From positions 62,001-126,000 of the forward strand of contig NZ_AUFG01000003.1 of the NCBI RefSeq assembly GCF_000426385.1: a stretch of DNA of 64,000 nt. Reading direction: 5' to 3'. Below, piece by piece: positions 14,264 through 22,984 of this stretch (its first letter is position 1; each line of letters begins with the position of its first letter). Under the pieces are notes generated by a model, which was given only the letters and a program-made list of their open reading frames with translations, was not told where the DNA came from and did no database searches. The position numbers were made by a program, and so were the translations under genes. This DNA comes from Arsenicicoccus bolidensis DSM 15745 (GTDB taxonomy: Bacteria > Actinomycetota > Actinomycetes > Actinomycetales > Dermatophilaceae).

Positions 14264-15709
14264 ATGAGCGACCTAGTCGCACAGAGCGACCTGCACCGCG
14301 GGCTCAAGGCCCGCCACCTCAACATGATCGCGATCGGCGGGGCCATCGGCACCGGCCTGTTCGTGGCGTCGGGGCAGTCTATCTCCAAGGCCGGGCCGGG
14401 AGGCGCGCTCCTGGCGTATGCCGCCATCGGCTTCATGGTCTACCTGCTCATGCAGAGCCTCGGCGAGATGTCGACCTATCTGCCGGTGGCCGGCTCCTTC
14501 GAGACCTACGGCACCCGCTTCGTCAGCCCGAGCTTCGGGTTCGCCACGGGCTGGAACTACTGGTTCAACTGGGCGATCACGGTCGCGGCCGAGCTCGTGG
14601 CCGCCGCCATCGTCATGAAGTACTGGCTCCCCGACGTCTCGTCGTGGTTGTGGTCGGCGGTCTTCCTCAGCCTCCTGTTCGCGCTGAACTGCGCGTCGGT
14701 CAAGGCGTTCGGCGAGAGCGAGTTCTGGTTCGCCTCGATCAAGGTCCTGACGGTGATCGTGTTCCTCGTGGTCGGCGTCGCCATGATCGTCGGCATCCTG
14801 TCCGGCCCCTCCCCGGGCTTCAGCAACTGGACGACGGGGGAGGCGCCCTTCGTCGGCGGCTTCACGGGCATGCTCGCGATCTTCATGGTCGCGGGTTTCT
14901 CCTTCCAGGGCACCGAGCTCATCGCGGTGGCCTCCGGGGAGGCCGAGGAGCCGGAGCGGACCATCCCCAAGGCCATCCGCGCCGTGTTCTACCGCATCGT
15001 CCTGTTCTACGTCGGGGCCATCGCCGTCATCGGCTTCCTGCTGCCCCACACGGATCCGCGCCTGCTCGGCAGCGACATCGACAAGGTCGCCGTCTCGCCG
15101 TTCACCCTGGTGTTCGAGCGCGCGGGGGTGCTCGGTGCCGCCACCCTGATCAACGCCGTGATCCTGACGTCAATCCTGTCTGCGGGCAACAGCGGCATGT
15201 TCGCCTCGACCCGCATGCTCTACGGCCTGGCCCGCGGCGGCAAGGCGCCGGCGATCTTCGGCCGCACCACGCGTCGCGGCGTCCCGATGAACGCCCTGCT
15301 CGCCACCACCGCCATCGGTGCGCTCTGCTTCCTCACCAGCCTCATCGGCGACGGCAGCGCCTACATCTGGCTCGTCAGCGCCTCCGGCCTGGCCGGCTTC
15401 ATCACCTGGATGGGCATCGCCTGGTCGCACTACCGCTTCCGCAAGGCGTACGTCCTCCAGGGACGCCGCCTCGAGGACCTGCCGTTCCGGGCCCGGTGGT
15501 TCCCCCTGGGGCCGATCGTGGCGCTGCTGATGTGCGCGATCGTCATCGTCGGGCAGAACTACGAGGCGCTGGTCGGCAACACGGACGTCAAGACCCTGCT
15601 CTCGTCATACCTCGGTCTCCCGTTGTTCCTGGCCCTGTGGGCCGGGCACAAGCTGGTGACCCGGTCACCCTCCGTCGACCTGGCGACCGCCGACCTGAGT
15701 CGGCGCTGA
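14264..15709 (+). CDS. APC-family amino-acid permease (LysP-like)
   Basis: 481 residues, about 12 membrane helices. It opens LHRGLKARHLNMIAIGGAIGTGLFVASG, split here as the APC signature in helix 1; LLMQSLGEMSTYLPVAGSF and QGTELIAVASGEAEEPERTI follow. This pattern is that of the LysP/AroP/basic amino-acid permease group; lysine or another amino acid is likely. ATG 14264 with GGAG upstream; the frame is open before it but only shadows the nuclease gene. It is distinct from the permease at 9639-11075. Confidence 0.86.
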   Translation: MSDLVAQSDLHRGLKARHLNMIAIGGAIGTGLFVASGQSISKAGPGGALLAYAAIGFMVYLLMQSLGEMSTYLPVAGSFETYGTRFVSPSFGFATGWNYWFNWAITVAAELVAAAIVMKYWLPDVSSWLWSAVFLSLLFALNCASVKAFGESEFWFASIKVLTVIVFLVVGVAMIVGILSGPSPGFSNWTTGEAPFVGGFTGMLAIFMVAGFSFQGTELIAVASGEAEEPERTIPKAIRAVFYRIVLFYVGAIAVIGFLLPHTDPRLLGSDIDKVAVSPFTLVFERAGVLGAATLINAVILTSILSAGNSGMFASTRMLYGLARGGKAPAIFGRTTRRGVPMNALLATTAIGALCFLTSLIGDGSAYIWLVSASGLAGFITWMGIAWSHYRFRKAYVLQGRRLEDLPFRARWFPLGPIVALLMCAIVIVGQNYEALVGNTDVKTLLSSYLGLPLFLALWAGHKLVTRSPSVDLATADLSRR

Positions 15710-15730
15710 CCGGGACGGGCGCTCGGTGTG

Positions 15731-15758
15731 CTGGTCATGCGGGGGTACGCGTGACCAG
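15731..15758 (+). terminator. Hairpin after LysP-like permease gene
   Basis: CTGGTCATGCG (15731-15741) and CGCGTGACCAG (15748-15758) pair with one G-U, 22 bases after the stop codon. It is modest in size. Confidence 0.45.
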
Positions 15759-15826
15759 TCGGGATCATTCACTCATTTGGTCCTGTCGGGGCGAATAGGA
15801 CGAGCATAAGGTTCCAGCACCCCCAA

Positions 15827-15847
15827 ACGAACGACGTCGTCGTTCGT
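15827..15847 (+). promoter_or_regulatory. Perfect palindrome upstream of M6 protease gene
   Basis: Two 10-base arms, ACGAACGACG and CGTCGTTCGT, flank one central base. The palindrome ends nine bases before the GAGGAG ribosome site (15856-15861). It could be an operator for a dimeric repressor or an mRNA hairpin controlling initiation. Confidence 0.5.
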
Positions 15848-15866
15848 GCTCATCATGAGGAGCACC

Positions 15867-18107
15867 ATGAAGCGCACCATCGCGGGCGCCACGGGAGCGA
15901 TGCTCATCGCCCTGTCGCTGGCCCCCACCACCGCCCACGCCGCCCCCACCCAGGGCGACCCGCAGCTCGGCACGTCGAAGAAGAACGACGACCGCTCCCA
16001 CCCGCTGGGTGACAAGCAGCGCGCGCTGCGCGAGAAGGGTGTCGAGAAGGTCGTCAAGGGCACGGCCAAGGTCGAGACCAACAAGAAGGGCAAGAAGGTC
16101 ATCAAGGTGGCCAAGGGCCAGTACGTCAACTACGACGTGAACCGTGAGGAGGACATCTTCACGATCCTCGCGGAGTTCGGCGACGGGGTGGACCCGAGGA
16201 CCGGCGGCACCGCCGGTCCGCTGCACAACCAGATCCCGCAGCCCGACCGCTCGCAGGACAACTCCACGATCTGGCGTGCGAACTTCGACCGCGCCCACTA
16301 CCAGAACCTCATGTTCGGCGACGGCGAGTCCTTCAAGGACTTCTACCTCAAGCAGTCCAACGGTCGCTTCCTCGCCAAGGGCGACGTCTCCAACTGGGTC
16401 AAGGTGCCCTACAACGAGGCTCGTTACGGCAGCAACAAGATCTCCGACGCAGCCGGCGCCTGGCCGTTCGTCCAGGACTCCGCCAACGCCTGGTATGCCG
16501 CGCAGAAGGCTGCTGGCAAGACCGACGCGGAGATCGCCGCCTACCTCAAGGGCTTCGACAAGGTCGACCGCTACGACTTCGACCAGGACGGCGACTTCAA
16601 CGAGCCGGACGGCTACATCGACCACTTCCAGGCCATCCACGCCGGTGAGGGCGAGGAGGCCGGCGGCGGCGCCCAGGGCGAGGACGCCATCTGGTCCCAC
16701 CGGTGGTACGCCTACTCCAACAACGCCGGCAAGTCCGGCCCCGCCACCAACAAGGCCGGCGGTGTGCGCATCGGCAGCTCGGACATCTGGATCGGTGACT
16801 ACACCACCGAGCCCGAGAACGGCGGCCTCGGCGTCTTCACCCACGAGTTCGGTCACGACCTCGGCCTGCCGGACCTCTACGACACCCAGGGCGGCGACAA
16901 CGGCACCGGCTTCTGGACCCTCATGAGCGCCGGCTCCTGGCTCAACGACGGCACCGTCGACATCGGCTCCAAGCCCGGCTACATGGGCCCGTGGGAGAAG
17001 CTCCAGCTCGGCTGGCTCGACTACCAGACCGTGAGCTACGGCAAGGACGGCAACGTCAAGCTCGGCCCGGCCGCGCTCGCGGGCAAGATGCCGCAGGCCG
17101 CGCTCGTGTCGCTGCCTGACAAGACCCGCACCACCCAGCTCGTCGCCCCGCACTCGGGCAGCAAGCAGTGGTGGTCCGGCGCGGCCGATGACCTCAACGT
17201 CACGCTGACCCGCCCGATCGACCTGACCACCGCCAAGACGGCGTCGCTGTCCGCGTGGGTCAACTACCAGACCGAGGCGGAGTACGACTACTTCTACGCC
17301 GAGGTCACGGACGACGGCGGCGCCACCTGGAAGCAGCTGGCCACCTACGACGGCAGCTCCGGCGGCTACGTCCAGAAGACGTACGACCTGTCCGCCTACG
17401 TCGGCAAGCAGATCAGCTTCCGCTTCCGCTACGCCTCCGACGGCGGCGTCCACGAGCTCGGCGCGTTCGTCGACGACATCACCCTCGTCGCCGACGGGCA
17501 GACCGTGTTCACCGACGACGTCGAGGGCGACGCCAAGGGCTGGACGGCCAAGGGCTTCACCCAGGTCGGGGCCAGTTCTTCCGAGGCCGTCACGCATTAC
17601 TACCTGGCGGAGAACCGCACCTACACCGGCTACGACCGCTACCTCAAGACCGGGCCGTACAACTTCGGCTGGGCCAACACGCGGCCCGACTGGGTGGAGC
17701 GCTTCCCCTACCAGGACGGCATGCTCGTCTGGTACATCAACAACGAGTACACCGACAACAACACGTCGGTCCACCCCGGTGGCGGCCAGGTCCTCCCGGT
17801 CGACGCGCGTCCCACGCCGATCCGCTTCCCCGACGGGGCGCTGCTCGGCAACCGTCGTCAGCCCTTCGACGCGACCTTCGGCCTGCAGGCGACCGACCCG
17901 GTGACCTTCCACCGCAACGGCGTCCCGGTCACGGTCCCGTCGCAGCCGGCGATCCCGACCTTCGACGACAGCGACCCCAACCGCTACTGGTCGGCCGCCA
18001 ACCCGTGGTCCTCCACCAAGGTGGCCGGCGCGGGCGTCAAGATCACGGTCAACAACATGGCCAAGCAGGGCGACCAGATGAACATCAAGGTCGACTACAC
18101 CAAGTAG
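15867..18107 (+). CDS. Secreted M6-family metalloprotease (immune inhibitor A-like)
   Basis: 746 residues from the ATG placed by GAGGAG; an in-frame ATG seven codons upstream lacks a site. The signal peptide is residues 1-25 (AHA cleavage). A basic propeptide-like region precedes the catalytic domain, whose zinc motif is HEFGHDLGLPDLYD (family HExxHxxGxxD). A later part (about 420-560) resembles MAM/jelly-roll beta domains. InhA-type proteases degrade extracellular proteins and antimicrobial peptides. Lys/Tyr/Asn codons end almost only in C or G, as in highly expressed genes. Strong palindrome upstream and terminator downstream make it a monocistronic unit. Confidence 0.93.
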   Translation: MKRTIAGATGAMLIALSLAPTTAHAAPTQGDPQLGTSKKNDDRSHPLGDKQRALREKGVEKVVKGTAKVETNKKGKKVIKVAKGQYVNYDVNREEDIFTILAEFGDGVDPRTGGTAGPLHNQIPQPDRSQDNSTIWRANFDRAHYQNLMFGDGESFKDFYLKQSNGRFLAKGDVSNWVKVPYNEARYGSNKISDAAGAWPFVQDSANAWYAAQKAAGKTDAEIAAYLKGFDKVDRYDFDQDGDFNEPDGYIDHFQAIHAGEGEEAGGGAQGEDAIWSHRWYAYSNNAGKSGPATNKAGGVRIGSSDIWIGDYTTEPENGGLGVFTHEFGHDLGLPDLYDTQGGDNGTGFWTLMSAGSWLNDGTVDIGSKPGYMGPWEKLQLGWLDYQTVSYGKDGNVKLGPAALAGKMPQAALVSLPDKTRTTQLVAPHSGSKQWWSGAADDLNVTLTRPIDLTTAKTASLSAWVNYQTEAEYDYFYAEVTDDGGATWKQLATYDGSSGGYVQKTYDLSAYVGKQISFRFRYASDGGVHELGAFVDDITLVADGQTVFTDDVEGDAKGWTAKGFTQVGASSSEAVTHYYLAENRTYTGYDRYLKTGPYNFGWANTRPDWVERFPYQDGMLVWYINNEYTDNNTSVHPGGGQVLPVDARPTPIRFPDGALLGNRRQPFDATFGLQATDPVTFHRNGVPVTVPSQPAIPTFDDSDPNRYWSAANPWSSTKVAGAGVKITVNNMAKQGDQMNIKVDYTK

Positions 18108-18140
18108 TTCAGAGGTCCGGGACGTGAGTCCCGCACCACG

Positions 18141-18183
18141 ACGGAGCGGCCCTGGCAGGTCAGACCTGCCGGGGCCGCTCCGT
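18141..18183 (+). terminator. Strong hairpin after M6 protease gene
   Basis: Arms of about 20 bases (18141-18160 and 18163-18183) pair almost perfectly: ACGGAGCGGCCC...GGCAGGT with its complement and a two-base loop. It lies 34 bases after the stop. Confidence 0.8.
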
Positions 18184-18228
18184 GCGTGCTGCCGGTGCGT
18201 GCTGCCGATGTGCGCGGACCGGGGTGCG

Positions 18229-18726
18229 TCAGTCGTCAGTCGACCACGAGATGTCGAGGTGGACCGCGTCCGGCGTGCGGCGGCCGGTGCCGACGAGGAT
18301 GCGTCCCGCCAACCAGCCCCACCGGGGTCCGCTCGACTGCATGCGGGGGGTGCAGCGGAAGTAGATGCGGTCGTGCGGCACCGACTCACCGCGCACCAGG
18401 GCGGCGATGTCCTGCGCCTCTCCCGTGCGGATGCCGAGGTTGGTCACCCAGATGCGCTCGCCGTCCTCCGTCTCGACGGCGTAGCGGGCCTCCAGCTCGG
18501 TGAGGGTGTCGCTGCGCAGCACCTGGAAGTCGGCGCCGCCGGGCAGGACGACACCGCTGAGGGTGCCCTCGGCCCGCTCGACCCCGGTGACGGTGCCGCC
18601 GGTGATGGGGATGATCCGGCGCACGCCGTCGGCCACGCGCCCCAGCTCGATGGGTGGGCCGACGGTGACCTCGAGCCGGCACAAGGGACTGAGGGAGGGG
18701 GGCGCGAGGGCATCCATGGGCGGCAC
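18229..18726 (-). CDS. DUF3237 family protein
   Basis: 165 residues from a GTG, or 162 from ATG 18717. LEVTVGPPIELGRVADGVRR, IIPITGGTVTG, LSGVVLPGGADFQVL and the C-terminal IYFRCTP...WLAGRILVGTGRR are the usual landmarks of DUF3237, a small beta-barrel family of unknown biochemical role. It lies between the protease terminator and the exopolysaccharide operon, on the same strand as the operon but separated from its last gene by 54 bp, so it could be co-transcribed. Confidence 0.8.
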   Translation of the reverse strand: MPPMDALAPPSLSPLCRLEVTVGPPIELGRVADGVRRIIPITGGTVTGVERAEGTLSGVVLPGGADFQVLRSDTLTELEARYAVETEDGERIWVTNLGIRTGEAQDIAALVRGESVPHDRIYFRCTPRMQSSGPRWGWLAGRILVGTGRRTPDAVHLDISWSTDD

Positions 18727-18780
18727 GCTACCGGCACTCCTCGCCGCGTGCGCCGGGCCGCCGATGGGGCAGATGGATCA

Positions 18781-19686
18781 CTACTGCCAGACGCGGACCC
18801 AGTCGACGCGCAACGGATGATCGACCCCGGTGCCGAGGATCACTGTCTGCCCGTTGACGTCCGTGTCGAGCGGGCTGAAGATGCCCGGCGCCAGGCCACG
18901 TGGGTTCGGCGATGGCGCCGCATCCTTGGAGTAGGTCTGCGTGAAGAGCTCTCGTCCGTCGAAGATCCAGGTGATGCGACCTGGCTGCCACAGGCAGGCG
19001 TAGGTGTGCATCTGGGTGAGGTCGACCCCGGCCAGCGGGGCCGAGCTGTTGCCGTGGTTGGCCCGATCCGTCTCGGGCGGGCCGGCGAGCCAGTCGTGGA
19101 CGGTGCCGGCAAAGATGTGCTCGTAGGGCCTGCCCGGGTCTCGGTAGGCCTCGAAGAAGTCGAGCTCGGCCCACCGCGGTCGGCCGACTCCGACGATCTG
19201 GTCGTGGGACAGCCCCCAGAAGGCGGGCCACCCGGTGGACCTGCGCCAGTCCTCGGGGTCGAAGGCCATCCGCGCCTCGAAGTAGCCGTAGCGGAAGCCG
19301 CGACCCTCGTGCGAGGTGGGGGAGGACGTGGCGATGCCGTAGTTGGGGCTCTTGGTCGAGGGCGAGATGGTCAGGACAGAGTCCCTGACGGTCAGGTCCT
19401 GCGGCATCGTCCGCCCCCATCCGAAGGGTCGGTCGGTGAACCAACGACGCCCTGGAGCGCCGGTTCCGGTCAGGTCCACCGAGGCCAGATCGTCGAAGGT
19501 GTCGTCGAGCGCCAGGGAGGTGTAGCCCGAGTCCTGGGCGGCCCTCGGGACGGCCGAAGCGGGTTCGCCGGTGGTGCGAGAACAGGCAGATCCCGCCATC
19601 GCGCACGCAGCGAGAGCGACGGTCAACGTCATACGGGCACGGCGGCCTGCTGGGGCGAGGCCTTCTCGGTGGCTCAGGGCGATCAC
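18781..19686 (-). CDS. GH16-family lipoprotein (polysaccharide hydrolase)
   Basis: Up to 301 residues. A lipoprotein signal (MTLTVALAACAMAGSACS, Cys after AGSA) lies near the N-terminus. The GH16 active-site motif is ELDFFE in WAELDFFEAY (family ExDxxE); GRGFRYGYFEARMAF, WPAFWG and HTYACLW are further GH16 marks. GH16 enzymes cut beta-1,3/1,4 glucans and related polymers. As last gene of the exopolysaccharide operon it may trim or release the polymer. The start is unsettled: GTG 19686 sits directly on an AGGAG, and ATG 19632 would give a very short n-region. Confidence 0.85.
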   Translation of the reverse strand: MIALSHREGLAPAGRRARMTLTVALAACAMAGSACSRTTGEPASAVPRAAQDSGYTSLALDDTFDDLASVDLTGTGAPGRRWFTDRPFGWGRTMPQDLTVRDSVLTISPSTKSPNYGIATSSPTSHEGRGFRYGYFEARMAFDPEDWRRSTGWPAFWGLSHDQIVGVGRPRWAELDFFEAYRDPGRPYEHIFAGTVHDWLAGPPETDRANHGNSSAPLAGVDLTQMHTYACLWQPGRITWIFDGRELFTQTYSKDAAPSPNPRGLAPGIFSPLDTDVNGQTVILGTGVDHPLRVDWVRVWQ

Positions 19687-19723
19687 TCCTGGACGGGGAG
19701 GGGTATGGCGGGGGCGCGAGACG

Positions 19724-20305
19724 TCATCGTCGGCGAAGGAGCCGCCCGACCGACGTGAGGGGTGAGGATCGACGGGCGAGGGGACGTCGATCGATCTCGA
19801 TCGCGCTCGTCACCAGGTCGGCCAGGGTGGCCATCGACTGGGTGCGCTGCAGAGACCGCGCGGTGCTGGCCTGACCCCTGCCCGTTCGCATGGCGTCCGT
19901 CACGGCCTGGTCGAACTCGTCCTGGGTGAGAGCGAGGTGGACGATCCCCTCACCTGCGAGGTATCGGCTGAACCGCTGCTGGTGGGAGTCCACGTGCTCG
20001 CCGAGCGTGGGGTCCCGGGGGACGCACACCGGGACGTGTCCGTGCTCGACCGCCTCGAAGATTGTCGCAGGGCCACCATGGACGATGGCGACCCTGGCCT
20101 CGTCGAGGGCGGTCTGCAGGTCCGCGTGCGCGAGATACTGGTGGTTGCTGCCATGCCTGGAGGGGGCCGACGTCCCGTGCTGGACGATCGCTCCCGCCTG
20201 GTGCTCGGGATGGGCCTCCAACCACGTGTCGAGCCAGCTCACGGCTCTGTCGAAGGCGTGGAAGTCGGTGCCGACGCTGAGGAGGATCGACGCGGGGGCG
20301 GTCAT
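19724..20305 (-). CDS. Alg13/EpsF-like glycosyltransferase subunit (catalytic half)
   Basis: 193 residues resembling the C-terminal, UDP-sugar-binding half of GT-B enzymes of the GT28/Alg13 type: ILLSVGTDFHAFDRAVSWLD, AIVQHGTS and IVHGGPATIFEAVEHGHVPVCVPR, the HGG motif that contacts the nucleotide sugar. It lacks its own membrane half. The preceding gene supplies an Alg14-like membrane partner, and the two overlap by ATGA. Together they should add one sugar to the lipid-linked repeat unit on the cytoplasmic face. Confidence 0.82.
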   Translation of the reverse strand: MTAPASILLSVGTDFHAFDRAVSWLDTWLEAHPEHQAGAIVQHGTSAPSRHGSNHQYLAHADLQTALDEARVAIVHGGPATIFEAVEHGHVPVCVPRDPTLGEHVDSHQQRFSRYLAGEGIVHLALTQDEFDQAVTDAMRTGRGQASTARSLQRTQSMATLADLVTSAIEIDRRPLARRSSPLTSVGRLLRRR

Positions 20306-20787
20306 ATCAGGGGTCCGATCACGGTGGCGCCCGGGTAGACCTCGAGCTGGACGGGCAGCTGGACGCAGAAGGTGGTGCTGAAGGGACGGCAGAGTCGGCC
20401 GGTCAGGGTGGGGGTGTCGATCCGGTCGACCACCTCGATGTAGATCGTGGGGATGCCGAGGATGCGGCCGAGGACGAAGAACGGGAAGGCAACCGCAGCG
20501 CCCGTGCTCACGATGGCATCGGGACGCCTGGTGCGGAGCACACGCACGGCGAGGCCGAGGTTGCGGACCAGGTTGGGGATGTTGCGCGTGGTGGGGTGGT
20601 AGGCCCAGATCACGTGCTCGTCGTGGAGCTGGGTGCGGGCGTCGGTGAGGTTGAAGGTCACCCACCGGCGGGTGTGCCTCTCCCACCACGGCCGTGCAGC
20701 CATGAGCTGCGACAGGTGCCCACCGCTCGAGCACACGAACAGAAGGTCCTGGGCGGGCTCGACGACGTCGGTCAGAGAGGTGGTCAT
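20302..20787 (-). CDS. Alg14/PssD-like glycosyltransferase subunit
   Basis: 161 residues with the Alg14-like opening DLLFVCSSGGHLSQLM, then VRVLRTRRPDAIVSTGAAVAFPFF and GIPTIYIEVVDRIDTPTLTG. This family forms the membrane-anchoring, acceptor-binding half of a split GT-B enzyme whose donor half is the next gene. Start and stop overlap both neighbours by four bases (ATGA). Similar pairs are PssD/PssE of rhizobia and EpsE/EpsF of lactic acid bacteria. Confidence 0.83.
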   Translation of the reverse strand: MTTSLTDVVEPAQDLLFVCSSGGHLSQLMAARPWWERHTRRWVTFNLTDARTQLHDEHVIWAYHPTTRNIPNLVRNLGLAVRVLRTRRPDAIVSTGAAVAFPFFVLGRILGIPTIYIEVVDRIDTPTLTGRLCRPFSTTFCVQLPVQLEVYPGATVIGPLI

Positions 20788-21767
20788 CGGTGGCTGCCCC
20801 GCCCCAGGTCATGCACCACGATGGCCGCGGCATCGGATCCGGTCGCCCAGCCCGTGACGGCTGCCTCGATGCCGCGCTCGGTCGACCGACGGCGGTCGGC
20901 GCACACGACTGTGATGACGGCACGGTCAGGCCGCTGCTCCACGAGGGCCGGAGTCGAGGCTGGGGACACCTGGATGGTGCAGGTGCTCTCGACGAGCGCC
21001 GCCGCTCGTTGCAGACCGGTGGACATGACCTTGGTGTCGGCATCGGCCCGGCGATCAGCCCCGCGCAGCTGGACGACGAGGTGCTGGGGCCGGTGGGCCG
21101 TCTGGTGCAGCCACCCCAGGAGGCGCTCGTAGCCTTCGGGGTCGTTGCCGGTGAGCACGGTGGGATAGGTGTCGACGGTCCGCCCGGACAGCTGCAGGGC
21201 ATCCGGCCCGAGCACCGGCCGTCGCGCGGAGCCCAGCACGAGGGCGCCGACGACTCCGGCCGCTAGGCCGACCAGACCGCCGGCGGCCAGCGAGGTGGTC
21301 CGACCGGAGCTGGCCTTCGCCGGGGTGACGTAGAGAGGGGTGACGGTCAACGCGCTGCGGCTCGACTCGGCGAACGCCAGGGTGAGGGCGCGAGCGCGAT
21401 TGGTCGTGAGGTCGGCGTCGTCGGTCGTGACCCGCAGCTCGACGGTGTCGTCGGCGCTCCCGCCCAGCACCTCGAGGCTGTCTCTCAGCTCTTGGAGGCT
21501 TGGCACGGGCTGAAGGGTCAGCGCCGCCTTGCGGATGACGGCATCGCTGAGGGCGCGCTGCCCCTCGGACTTGACGAACCGCATCGGCTCGGACGCGTAG
21601 CCCAGCTTGGGGATGTCGCCGGCCGGGCGGATGAGCACGTGGGACGACGACACGTAGGTCGTGGTCCGTGCGTGCCACGCCCAGCCGAGTGCCAGACCGG
21701 CGAGAGTGGCCAGCAGGAGCAGCGGCAGGTAGCGCCGGGCGAGTCGCCAGGCGTGGATGACGGTCAC
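20784..21767 (-). CDS. Wzz-like chain-length/polysaccharide co-polymerase protein
   Basis: About 327 residues from a GTG overlapping the polymerase stop. The first membrane helix (YLPLLLLATLAGLALGWAW) and the second (LAAGGLVGLAAGVVGALVLG, around residue 165) bracket an extracytoplasmic loop, the Wzz layout. The remaining 150 residues are cytoplasmic and resemble a BY-kinase domain in outline (HLVVQLRGADRRADADTKVM; DRAVITVVCADRRR) but have no Walker A lysine motif or Tyr cluster. It probably regulates polymer length without kinase activity. Confidence 0.7.
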   Translation of the reverse strand: MTVIHAWRLARRYLPLLLLATLAGLALGWAWHARTTTYVSSSHVLIRPAGDIPKLGYASEPMRFVKSEGQRALSDAVIRKAALTLQPVPSLQELRDSLEVLGGSADDTVELRVTTDDADLTTNRARALTLAFAESSRSALTVTPLYVTPAKASSGRTTSLAAGGLVGLAAGVVGALVLGSARRPVLGPDALQLSGRTVDTYPTVLTGNDPEGYERLLGWLHQTAHRPQHLVVQLRGADRRADADTKVMSTGLQRAAALVESTCTIQVSPASTPALVEQRPDRAVITVVCADRRRSTERGIEAAVTGWATGSDAAAIVVHDLGRGSHR

Positions 21768-22984
21768 GGGTGTTCCTTCCAGGGGTGGGCGACGAGGCAG
21801 AACGAGACCAGGAGCACCCAGGACATCCCGGTGAAGGCCACGGCCTCGGTCATGTTGAAGACAAGGACTGCGGCCAGGACCAGCAGCACCCAGGTGGAGC
21901 TCCACGAGCCCCGGTGGACGTGGCTGCGGAGGGCTCGCCACAGGCCGGTCGCCACGACGAGCAGTCCCAGCGACATGCCGATCAGCCCGGCTTGGGCGGC
22001 CGAGTCGAGGTATCCGTTGTGGGCGTGGTGGAACGCGAAACCCGCCTCGGCCCAGAGCGCTTCGGTGGCGGGGCTGCCGGCGCGCCACAGGGCACCCCAG
22101 CCGTAGCCGAGGAACGGGCGCTCGATGATGCCCGTGACCACTGCACCCCAGATCTCGGTGCGGCCGGTCAGGGTCGCGTCGCGGCCGAGGCCGGTCACGA
22201 CCTGCTCGGGGTTGAGGGCGACGCGCACCAGCGCCCCCACCAGCACGACCAGGACCGCCACCGCGCTCAGCCGGGCAGGGCGCCTCAAGCCGCGCATCGC
22301 CAGCATCACGAGGGCGAGCGCCGCAGTGACCCCCAGCACCGACCAGGCGGTACGCGACTGGCTCATCACGGTGGACACCAGTGCGAGGCAGGCCCACGCC
22401 AACGAAGGTGAGAGGAGACGGCGCGGGCCGCGTGCCCACCGCACGAGCATGGTGATCGTGATCAGGGCGGCGAAGTAGCCCAAGGTGTTTCGGTGCACGA
22501 ATATGCCTCGCATCGCGCCCGACTCGTACCCGTCCCAGTTGCGCCCCACATCCGGGAGAGCGAAGTACAGGACCCAGCTCGCCGTGAGGGCCACCTGCCC
22601 ACACCTGGCGATGACATCCATGAGACCGTCCACCGACCGCCCGGCCGAGACGAGGGTGCCGAGGAGGGTCAGCAGCGCCATCTTCAGGACCGAGCTGGCT
22701 GTCTGGGCACCGTCGACGGACCACAGCATGGTCAGTGCCAGCCAGAGCAGGAACAGCAGGATCGGCCACGAGATGCGCGCTACAGCGGCGCGGTCGCGCC
22801 GAGCGAAGAGGCACCACGACATCGGTGCCACCATGGCCAGCAGGGCGATGCGGTCACCCTCGAAAGGAGCAGCGGCGGCGACAGCGAGGAGGCAGCCGCC
22901 CAGCCACGTCGGGATGACCACACGACCGCTGGGAGCCACGACTGCCACGGGTGCGGCACCAGGGACCGTTGCGACGGTGCTCAT
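21764..22984 (-). CDS. O-antigen ligase/Wzy-like polymerase
   Basis: 406 residues with about 10-12 membrane segments. The large loop carries GIFVHRNTLGYFAAL and FHHAHNGYLDSAAQAG, the usual conserved His/Asn-rich motifs of Wzy/WaaL proteins. In a Wzx/Wzy cluster of a monoderm it is most likely the polymerase that joins lipid-linked repeat units at the outer face. ATG 22984, overlapping the flippase stop (ATGA). Confidence 0.85.
   Translation of the reverse strand: MSTVATVPGAAPVAVVAPSGRVVIPTWLGGCLLAVAAAAPFEGDRIALLAMVAPMSWCLFARRDRAAVARISWPILLFLLWLALTMLWSVDGAQTASSVLKMALLTLLGTLVSAGRSVDGLMDVIARCGQVALTASWVLYFALPDVGRNWDGYESGAMRGIFVHRNTLGYFAALITITMLVRWARGPRRLLSPSLAWACLALVSTVMSQSRTAWSVLGVTAALALVMLAMRGLRRPARLSAVAVLVVLVGALVRVALNPEQVVTGLGRDATLTGRTEIWGAVVTGIIERPFLGYGWGALWRAGSPATEALWAEAGFAFHHAHNGYLDSAAQAGLIGMSLGLLVVATGLWRALRSHVHRGSWSSTWVLLVLAAVLVFNMTEAVAFTGMSWVLLVSFCLVAHPWKEHP

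Noticed and set aside
15765-18389. Very long open frame on the minus strand across the M6 protease gene
   Set aside because: It is the high-GC shadow of the plus-strand gene: Val/Leu/Gly/Arg-rich with no domain, whereas the plus frame has signal peptide and zinc motif.
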